Source of the DNA: Anastrepha obliqua
Lineage: Eukaryota; Arthropoda; Insecta; Diptera; Tephritidae
Assembly (NCBI RefSeq): GCF_027943255.1
Contig: NC_072893.1
Span: 118,109,784-118,173,783, forward strand
Direction of reading: 5' to 3'
Length of the DNA: 64,000 nt
The translations under genes were made by a program, and so were the position numbers. Position 1 is the first letter of the stretch. Each line of letters begins with the position of its first letter. Below are positions 56,140 to 64,000 of the stretch, piece after piece. The notes beneath the pieces were generated by a model. The model searched no databases. It saw only the letters and a program-made list of their open reading frames with translations, and was not told where the DNA came from.

Positions 56140-56960
56140 ACTACAACCGTATATCTAGCTCGGTTCGCTGCTTAATGGCGGCAGTTTGCTCGTTGTTTAC
56201 TAGTGGAGTCTCTCTCTCCTCAAGACATGGCCAAGCGCTGTAATACGCTTTACTATGTCCACATCTCGGTATAGTGCATACAGCTCACTGTTCCATTGAA
56301 TATGGAACTCATTCTCGCCTACACGAGAAAAGGACTAACGATTTTTCAGAGAATTTTTCACTCGAACGCTCCCATGCTCTCTCATCAATCGTCGTCATCG
56401 TTGATTAGGCTTTTGAACAGCGTTGTTTTCGCTTTTCGAGAGAGGGCTCTTATTCTCAATTGCCTAATGAGCCCTAAGTGGCACCTGTTGGCAGGTGTCA
56501 TCTTTCATTTAATCTCTGGGCTGACATGGTTCTGGATCTTATCACTGGTTATTAGATAAACAAAGTCCTTCCCCACTTCAAATTCGCGATTGTCAACAGT
56601 AACGTGTTGTCCAAAATACGATGACTCCTTGTATGTTGACAGCAGGTACTTTGTGTTACTCTCGTTCACAGCCAGACAATTTTTTCTGCTTCCTTCTCCA
56701 GACTGGAGTACGCTGAACATACGGCGCGTTTGTTTAGCCGACAATATCAATATCGTCAGCATACGCCAACAGCATTACACTTTTGTAGTAGATATTGCCA
56801 AAGCGGTTTAACTCAGCCGCACGAATAATTTTTTCCAGTAGGAGATTAAAGAAATTGCAAACAAGGGAATCGCTTTATCTTAAGCCTCGCTTCGTATCGA
56901 ATGGCTCGGAGAAGTGCTTTCCCCTCCTGACGGAGCTCATTCTTTTAATAGTATGATTTA
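56140..56960 (-). pseudogene. Reverse transcriptase fragment with intact YADD motif
   Basis: Minus-strand reading from about 56780: VMLLAYADDIDIVG (active-site YADD), then a damaged helix, LAVNESNTKYLLSTYKES (about 56670-56620) and TVDNREFEVGKDFVYLI. A gap follows where LLYGAEAW is expected, then ERKILRKIF-related and NSELYALYRDVDIVKRI text (about 56300-56240) and LGHVLRR. More upstream palm sequence (for example NKAIPLFAISLISYW) runs to about 56960. Several stops are present. It extends further 5' than the other copies of this group in the window. Confidence 0.8.
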
Positions 56961-58955
56961 AAGTACGAGGGAGGTAAAGATCGTACAAATTTTTAACTGA
57001 TTTGAAGTTTTTGCAAAGGTTCAGTGTTTTAATCAAGCTCTAAAATACGTGAAATGTTAGAGGCGAATGAGAGGACTCTATGCCTCAAAAGTGTTTCAAA
57101 TAAAGGGCCAGAAGAAACCCCAAAGGCAACAAGTTCTGAGCATAATTTTGTTTAATTGAAAAAATATATATCGCACAGCGTCAGGATGTGGATAAACCAA
57201 CCTATTAGCACCTCTGGACTGATCTAAACATGGCATACTGCGATCATTCACGTTAAATGAATACCTATTCACGTAAAAGTCGGAAGCTTCTGCTGTATTT
57301 TAGCACTTTTTCTTCCACATTTTTACTGAATTTGGGGTGTGTGTTTCTCCAGCAGGAGCAACATATTCGCAAAGCTTATTTTTCGTCGTCTCATTATCCA
57401 GTTCGCAAAGACGCGATCATACCTCTGCCACTTATATGGTTTTTCATCGTCATGGTTCAGAATATTCCCAGAAGGTGGCCACCGGAGACCGCGAATCGCT
57501 ATCCGCTCTCAGTCAATTTGACAAAATCAGCTGTAGAGCAGAGATAATAAGTGGGGATTTGCCTTAATGTTTTGTATTTTTTTTTCATTTTTATTGCTAA
57601 CCATATACAATATTAATCAACTTTATTAATTATTTGCTACTTGTTACGTCACAACCATAAATACTCTCACGGTTGTTACAGTCTTGTAATCTGTCATGAT
57701 TGGAACTTGAATTTAATATGACTTATGACATTCCAAATATATTTCCTTTTTTTTGTTTGATGGTTTTTTATTCTTGTATCATTGACCTACCATTTGTCAG
57801 GCTAACATTAATATTGTGTTATAACCTTCATTTCCGCCTTGTCCCGTCATCATGCCGTTCTTGTTCTATTTCGCTTACTTACTCTTCTTATTCATACATA
57901 CGAGTATATGTAGACCTTTATCTTAGTCATTAATTGTTTAGGGTTTGTGCTGCCTTTACACTCAAACCATCTTGTCAACCTGACACTAATAACTAACATA
58001 TCTAATGTCATAGCTGGCGGGTCTTTTGACTTCCTGCTCGTGTTCTCTAAAATACTCGTACTTAGTCTCAATGCATCGTCTACCTGTACCTCTTAAACGA
58101 TAGCACAGCTGATTACACACGGCTTTGTTTTAAAAGGTTAGGTTTACGCGGCACAATAACAAAAAGTATTTGAGCTGAACGTTAAATTTGTTGAGGTGCA
58201 TACATACAAGGCTCAGCGAAAGTAGTAAGTGGAAAAGGAATAGAAAGGATGAGAAGCTTAAGTGAGTGCATGGAAAAGCAACAGGTTTGTTCGGCTATAT
58301 ATTAGCTACCAAAAATTAAAAACAAAAAAATGGGAGGTGTCATAAAACTAGGAACTCTAAATGCGCTTGTGCTACAGCAATGAGACATATCCTCAGTCTA
58401 CAAATTTTGTTTATTTTCTTGTTATTTTACAATAAAAATGAAATTTAGAAGAAACCAAGTTAATCTGTGTCCTACCGCATCAATTAAATTCCATATAAGA
58501 AGCACTCATACACTAATTAACCTTTTTTAAATAACAAACAACCTTTATTTATAAATCTATAGACAATTTAAAACCAGTTTAAACGACAGGTTTTCGCTTG
58601 TTTCATTTATCCGACTTTTTTTAAAGAGTTTGCGCTCGCGGCGAACTACAGGCAATCTGTTTACCACTTTTTCTTTTCCTTTTTTTGTTTTTTGGAATAA
58701 ATTATTTTCAGCTGATATTTTTTCTTTTTATTTCTTTTTGTTTCGCTTTGTATTTTAGCAACTTATATTCACTGATTTCGTTGCCGGTTACGGCGTTTTT
58801 TGTGCGTCCAGATTAACGCGCGAAATTTTATTCCTTGTGGAAAAAGTCGTTTGCGCTCTTTACCAAAACTCAAAATCGTGTTGCGAATTTAAATATATTT
58901 TTATCTACATAAATCGACGCTATATGCATTTGCAAAAGAATTGCTAGTAGTGAAT
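56961..58955. other. Long non-coding stretch
   Basis: No gene is recognised. Overlapping open frames in three frames at 57257-57567 (60-96 codons) show no domain. A T-rich signature copy (TTTTTTCTTTTTATTTC) occurs at about 58719. Confidence 0.5.
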
Positions 58956-59245
58956 GAGTAATAAGGTAGAAGTGAACGGCATAAAAGAGGAGCAACAAAC
59001 ATTGCAGTCAGCACACGACGCAACTCTATTTTGTATGCTTTTTCTGTCATAAAATTTCTGATATTCATTCATTGTGAAGCCTATTTTCTACATAATATTA
59101 TATATAAATTTATTCATTCATGTTTTTTCCCATAAGCATTCCGAGTAAACTAATTTGATTGAGGAGACGCCTAGAGACTGGATTTATAGCGTCTGCACAA
59201 CAACAAGTGAAGACGGCGTAATTTCGAGAAAAAGGTAAGAATGAA
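58956..59245 (+). promoter_or_regulatory. Candidate core promoter and 5' exon
   Basis: CATAAAAG at 58980-58987 lies about 30 bp before TCAGCAC at 59008-59014, the spacing of a TATA-like box and an initiator in arthropods. About 220 bp downstream, AAAAAGGTAAGAATG (59226-59240) is a close match to a 5' splice site. Together these could mark an untranslated first exon of a host gene. No coding sequence or homology supports it. Confidence 0.25.
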
Positions 59246-59685
59246 TTTAAGTTTGTGGGCAGAAAATATCTGTGAGAAAGAGAAGTGGGTGTTCAAAGAA
59301 CGATGAATAGCATGATCCTGATGGGAGATATACTGAGCCTAATCCAGAAACGCTTTATATATCTAAAAGACTGTACAGACATTTGTTGTTGCGTATTGTT
59401 TGAAAGTTGTGTTGAGATACAAATTAAATTAAGAATTAGATTAGAAGTTTGTACGTTTTTAAATCTGATATGCGAATCAGTAACGTGGATATTAACGCCT
59501 ATGAATGAAGAACACCAGGAGCATTGACGAAATGGTACTACAAACAAATTAAAAATTAAGCTGCACTAGAAACACCAAGAACGATTTTCAAAACCAACAA
59601 AGGGAAAAGCGAAATATGAAGGACTACGCCTTTTGATACGAGTAAAAGGAAAATAAGGAGCACTTTAATATCTTTTTAAAAATGA
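59246..59685. other. No recognised gene
   Basis: Open frames of about 80 codons overlap on both strands at 59285-59547 and have no motif. Confidence 0.4.
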
Positions 59686-59689
59686 CGGA

Positions 59690-60015
59690 ACCTATTAAAT
59701 ATTCAAGAAAACGAAAGAGAAGACGAACTGGGCTGCTGAACGTCTGGCAAGAGCACAACATTATGGCCCACCTGCCAACACAAGCAGACATCAACATTGA
59801 TGAATATGACGACAACGACGAGACGCCTGCAAACTCACGGCAGTGCTAACTATCTTCTTGCCCATAGGAGAGCAAGCAGTCAAAATGGGTACGCGAAAAA
59901 GAATGCCCTTCCCTATGGAAGGCGAGGATGTAAAACCTTGGCAAAACACTTTTTGAAGAGCTGACATATACAGACATAAGCAACCTCAGAAGGTTTCTCT
60001 AAGACTGAATATAGT
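59690..60015 (+). pseudogene. Tail of a non-LTR element (ESLEQLSGLD family)
   Basis: The DNA aligns with 25590-25880: an ETPANSRQC-frame stretch corresponds to TGRLETNGS, followed by LLAHRRASSQNGY, ECPSLWKARM and LGKTLFEELTYTDISNLRRF. Frames change repeatedly. It is directly followed by a remnant of a second family at 60040. Confidence 0.65.
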
Positions 60016-60039
60016 TAGGAAGGAAAAACTTGTATAACT

Positions 60040-60740
60040 TGGTGAAAGCGATAGTCAAGCCGCGATTAAGGCTCTGACAACGCCATGGTACAGAACGAAA
60101 TTAGTAAACTCCTGTAAGAAGGAGATCAAGTCACTTGGGGACATAGGATCATAGAGGGAAATGAAATTGCTGATGATCTTGCCAGGAAGGGGACTGAATT
60201 GGCCTCAGAGACCTCCTACCCGGTCATCGGCATCCCCCTGACAGTTGATAGAGGGGAACTGCACAAATTATTTCTCAGAAAAGCGTAGAAAAGATAGAGT
60301 TCCATTTCTTCATGTGCTATTTCGAAAACCCTTTAGCCCTAATACGATATACGAAGGACTCAGAAAGTTCTTTGAACTCCTCGCCATTCAATTTCCAAGC
60401 TCGTAACTGTGTTTATCGCTCACTGGACGATCGGCACACACGCGGAAAAGCTAGGGTTACCATTTAACCCCCATTGCAGAAGCTGTGTAGACCTTTCAGT
60501 CATGGAGAATGTCGAGCACCTTCTCTGTAAATATCCGGGTTTGGCAGCTAGACGACTAAGGTCACTGGGAGCTCCTTTCTTCGACAGCCTGGGGCAGTGC
60601 GCCAACCTAAATCGAATCAATCTCCTCCATTATATCAACAGCTCTGGCTGGCTCTAGATATCTGCCTGTTGAATGTCTCTTAATGGTATCAAAACGGCGC
60701 TTCAGAACTACATAAGGAATGCCAGACCGGCACTTCAACC
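60040..60740 (+). pseudogene. RNase H end and tail of a non-LTR element (NPHCRSCGD family)
   Basis: Across frames: SDSQAAIKALTTPWYRTKLV (RNase H second Asp), GHRIIEGNEIADDLARKGTE (last Asp), ETSYPVIGIPLTVDRGELHK. Then an open frame at 60409-60657 holds WTIGTHAEKLGLPFNPHCRS, CVDLSVMENVEHLLCKYPGL and AARRLRSLGAPFFDSLGQCA. The 3' part has the hallmark AATGGTATCAAAACGGCGC (about 60683) and ends near 60740. It is the most complete tail of this family in the window. Confidence 0.85.
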
Positions 60741-61160
60741 ATTTCACCTACCTGGTGAAAGCGAGGATGTGACAACAAAATTGTACGGTAGCGCTAATTG
60801 GATTCTTGCAGAATCACTACTAAAACAAAAATAACAAGAACAAAGTCCTAAAAAGTTTTGAAATAAACTTTTTCACTTCAAAAATACATTATATTTTAGT
60901 TCTCCATATACATATGTTTAGCCATGCTGAGATCGAAACCACAACTTTCAAGGATAATTTATGCCTCAATAATCTTACTCATCTAAAATTTCAATTGGAA
61001 TGTACCCAAAGGGATCAGCACCATTTCAGACAGAGACAGAATTCTAACTTAATAGACATAACATGGCGACTAGTTTTCCTAGACTTCCCAATATTTTTGT
61101 ATAGGCTCAAATCTTTGAAGAATTTTTATCGTAGAATATAAAGAGTTCGATTCGTATTCC
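60741..61160. other. No recognised gene
   Basis: AT-rich sequence with no motif-bearing open frame. It leads into the T-rich array. Confidence 0.4.
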
Positions 61161-61164
61161 TCCA

Positions 61165-62725
61165 AATAGTCAGCTTTTTTTCTTCTTACTTCTTTTATTT
61201 TGCCTCGCTTTATCGTTCAGCAAATCCTGAGTATAGTATTAGATCTGCTGTATTAGTGTTTGGATTTATGACACGCTTTCGAACATTTTTAGTACACTGA
61301 AGAATATCAATTATAAGATATATTTGAATTGGCCGCTTTTCCAGTACTTAGTCCACTTTTTTCTTTTTATTTCTTGTAAATATTTTTTCTGCTTTGTTTT
61401 TTACGAAATCCTTTGAAGAGTATATTGTTATTTTTGTTGATTGGTCTGATAACAAATCACGCCAAAGCACGCGTCTCTTTCTCATGCTAATCAGCACCAG
61501 TTGGGCACACCAAGTAAAGCAAAATCCTACCTCACTTGATCTCACTTTCTAGAGCTGCACCCGCTGGATTTTTATTCGCCGTAAAGCTTATACAGCTCAT
61601 TGTTCCATTGTCTGTGATATTAGCCGTCGCTAAAGTGCAAAGTTCCAAAAATCCTCCATTGTCATCGTCCAAGCTTCTGCGCCATACAACAGGACGGGCA
61701 TGATAAGGCACTTACAAAGTGTTAGTTTTGTTCGTCGAGAGAGGATTTTACTACTCAGTTGTCTACTAAGTCCAAAGTAGCATTTGCTAGCAAAAGATAT
61801 GTTGGAAACAGTAAGATTTTTTCTTTTTATTTCTTTTGTTTTTCCACAATTCCTTTGAAAATCATTAAATCGATTGAATTTGTAATTAAATTATACTATG
61901 TACATATATCACCTCTGCTGTATTTGCACTTGAATCTATGGCACGATTTTAAAAACTTTCAGTTCACAGAAAAAAATCGATCCGAAGAGGCTTATGGTTG
62001 AAAAAGTCAGCTTTTTTTCTTTTTATTTCCTTTATTTTACTTTCCTTTGTTCTTCCACAAATCCTTTTAAAAGCATCAAATTCACTCTATCTACATATTT
62101 TGATTTATGTTACTTTTACGAGCGTTTTTGTACACTTATTTTTTCACAAATCCTTGGAGGATTATTGAATCTACTGCATTTATACTTGAATCTATGGTAC
62201 GCTTTCAAAAATTTTCAGTTCACAGATGAATTTTGATCCGAAAAAGTCAGATTTTTTCTTTTTATTTCTTTTATTTTTTGACAAATCTTTGGACGATTAT
62301 CGAGTCTGCTGCATTTAAACTGGAATCTATGGCACGCTTTCAAAAATTTTCAGTTCACAAATGAATTTCGATCCGAAGAGGTTTATCTTTGAAAAAGTCA
62401 GCTTTTTTCTTTTTATTTCTTTTATTTTACTTTCCTTTGTTCTTCCACAAACCACTTCTCTTCGAAAAAAATAGATTTTTTTCTTTTTTTACTTTTATTT
62501 TTGTCTTTCCGCAAATCCTTTGAAGAGCATCAAATTCACTGTATCTCTATATTTTGATTTATGTTACTCATTCAAACCTGTTCAGTACACAGAAGAATTT
62601 CGATCTGAGGATGTATACCTCGAAAAAGTCAGCTTTTTTCTTTTTATTTGTTTTATTTTTTCACCCTGTTTTTCAGCAAGTCCTTAAAAGGAACTTTATA
62701 CTTACTTAATGTATTCTTAATTGAA
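61165..62725 (+). repeat. T-rich degenerate tandem array
   Basis: Units start with GTCAGCTTTTTTCTTTTTAT followed by TTCTTTTATTTT. They continue with CACAAATCCTTTGAAGA, then CTGCATTTAAACTTGAATC, TATGGCACGCTTTCAAAAAT, TTTCAGTTCACAGA and ATTTCGATCCGAAGAGG, and return via a TTGAAAAA junction. GTCAG-anchored starts lie at about 61169, 62006, 62246, 62397 and 62628. Additional anchor copies without GTCAG lie at about 61347, 61817 and 62467. The period is near 150-190 bp with insertions and deletions. A retroelement fragment splits the array at about 61450-61790. Confidence 0.85.
61450..61790 (-). pseudogene. Reverse transcriptase C-terminal fragment inside the T-rich array
   Basis: On the minus strand it encodes CLIMPVLLYGAEAWTMT (the conserved connection block, about 61705-61660), then a jump to NGQWNNELYKLYGE-like text and a degenerate end with VCPTGAD. 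The internal ERKILRKIF block is deleted. Array sequence resumes on both sides, so the fragment is an insertion or the array formed around it. Confidence 0.7.
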
Positions 62726-63429
62726 TGTATGACTCATTTCTGAATATTTCTCCACATCAACCTCCCTCTGAGTGTCGAACTTAGTACTAGTTTGAGTAAA
62801 AAATAAATCAGAATCATTAAAATTCGCCTTGAACGGTGTCCTTGTCATTATTTTTCCCCTTACCATTCCATTTAGCAATTGTAGTTAGTTTGGATTTTAG
62901 TAGCTACGTGTCTGTATGTAAGTATTTATTTTTTTACAAAGTACCTTAAAACAATATAAGGACCTTCAAAGCTCACAAAAATGTAGGTACATGAGAATCC
63001 GCCAAAAGAGTGCAAAAAATGGCCTACAGAGCCAGCTTCTACACATATTTTTTTTTCTTTCTATTACTTTTGCTTCTAGCTCTGCTATTCACTTAATCCT
63101 TTTAAGGACTTCTCACCCATACAGTGGCTACATATACATACATATTTACATGTACATATGTCCTAGCATTGTTTACTGCTGTTTGCCAATTCTTAAATGT
63201 AAGCTTTTGTTTTTTTTTTGTTTTCCCCCGCACTTCATTTGCACGTATGATATTAATGCAATATTACGTGTTGAAACCAATTCAGCTGCTGCTTCTTTTG
63301 ACATTTCTGATATACATACATACATATAATTTAGTGCAAATGACGCTATCGCCGCATCCCACCATTTCTGGCCACATTCACCCATATATGGTTTTTCGCA
63401 GAAGGTCGACTTTTTGTGCCCTCTGAACG
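62726..63429. other. No recognised gene; tetranucleotide ACAT/ATAC runs
   Basis: Short CATA-type microsatellites lie at about 63128-63160 and 63310-63330. Open frames of 100-112 codons overlap each other and carry no motif. Confidence 0.45.
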
Positions 63430-64000
63430 AGTATTGCAGATTTCATCCCTTTTTGGGCTGAGATTAAGGGGAGATATACACCTAGAAGGTCGTGAAAAAT
63501 CGATTTTTTTTTTTTGCATTTTCTTAAAGTTTGAGGGCTCTAGAATATCTAGTGAAAAGGACAAGGTAATATTTCGATAAATAAGCTAGTTACAGCCGAG
63601 AACGTGAAACTTGATTTTATGGGCATTCATTCATTCCCAAATTTTCAAACGTGTTTTTCTCAAAACCACGTTTTTCAAGTTGGTACCCAAAATTTCTCGA
63701 AAAGTAATAAACCGATTGCCTTGAGGCTTTTTGTGGTTATTCTATACAACATTATCTAGTAGATGTCATAGGATTTTTTTTTTCCGTTACATAGTTTTTG
63801 TTCTATAGGCAAAATAAGAACTCATTTTTAGCTCAATAATCAATACTTATGTTCAAACGTCCGCCATTTTGTTAAAAATCGATATTTTCAAAATCGGCTA
63901 CGACAAAGACTAGATTTTAGTATCTGGTTTAATAATCTTTTTGGTTTTCTTATTTCTGATGATTTTTGGAGAAACGCCATTGGGTACCGCGGAGGCTGAT
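63430..64000. other. Possible non-coding dispersed repeat running off the right edge
   Basis: The text is built of phrases such as GAAAAATCGATTTTTT, TTTTCTCAAAACCACGTTTT, AATTTCTCGAAAAGTAATAA and TTAAAAATCGATATTTTCAA. It has several short self-complementary runs and no open frame. Such sequence reminds me of the non-coding interior of large insect transposons, but this window shows no second copy and no terminus. Confidence 0.3.

Noticed and set aside
59682..59849. A 55-codon open frame with a basic start (YSRKRKRRRTG) and an acidic end, too short for a normal gene call
   Set aside because: Most of its DNA, including the whole acidic half, aligns with the RNase H-element tail at 25590-25700. 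It is therefore decayed retroelement DNA read in a chance frame.
1..64000. CRISPR arrays, rRNA genes, prokaryotic operons and integron or phage features
   Set aside because: No regularly spaced identical repeats with unique spacers, no rRNA-like sequence and no bacterial-type gene organisation. The element types are those of an insect nuclear genome.

Overview
The window reads as transposon-rich, non-coding DNA from a higher dipteran, most likely a tephritid fruit fly. That assignment is an inference from AT-rich composition, jockey- and mariner-type elements, a tRNA-derived SINE whose body resembles repeats I associate with tephritids, and frequent TACATATG-type strings. I see no rRNA, no CRISPR, no operons and no host protein-coding gene I can name. 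Almost every stretch with protein similarity is a remnant of a mobile element.

The one intact coding unit is a complete jockey-clade non-LTR retrotransposon on the + strand (29144-33954). It has a 248-bp 5' leader with two GGACGTG motifs, an open ORF1 (580 aa, three CCHC knuckles), an open ORF2 (894 aa, endonuclease plus reverse transcriptase) overlapping ORF1 by 17 nt, two overlapping AATAAA signals, a 26-A tail, and a target-site duplication of about 12 bp. It looks recent and possibly retrotransposition-competent.

The rest falls into recurring classes. (1) Decayed ends of other non-LTR elements: an RNase H-bearing group at 1.1-1.5, 9.2-10.0, 19.4-20.2, 24.0-26.4, 27.8-28.3, 37.6-39.2, 39.9-41.0, 47.6, 49.4-49.8, 51.1-51.7 and 59.7-60.7 kb; a YADD reverse transcriptase group at 2.6-3.2, 6.8-7.2, 34.3-34.6, 56.1-57.0 and 61.5-61.8 kb; an RTE-like end at 21.0-21.6 kb; and another jockey-superfamily end at 5.7-6.5 kb. 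(2) Tc1/mariner-superfamily elements of at least six distinct lineages: 0.6-1.1, 12.2-13.1, 14.8-16.1, 21.9-22.3, 43.1-44.0, 47.8-48.2, 48.3-49.8 and 52.2-52.7 kb. All are inactivated; four still show paired terminal inverted repeats. (3) A tRNA-derived SINE with at least nine copies and an (ATT)n tail. (4) Tandem repeats: a 52-bp array with eight in-register copies (28.25-28.70 kb), a T-rich array at 61.2-62.7 kb split by a retroelement fragment, a roughly 129/320-bp repeat at 54.64-55.40 kb, and a degenerate repeat at the left edge.

Long stretches between these (for example 3.2-5.7, 7.2-9.2, 16.1-19.4, 35.0-37.5, 41.0-43.0 and 57.0-59.7 kb) look like intron or intergenic sequence. Two places carry weak signals of host gene structure: a possible core promoter with a first-exon donor near 59.0-59.24 kb, and a good splice-acceptor-like sequence near 35.3 kb. 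I found no convincing new biological system. The most useful items are the intact jockey element, the 52-bp array, a dispersed T-rich repeat signature, a nested insertion near 49.4 kb, and the mariner remnants that keep only the DNA-binding half of the transposase.
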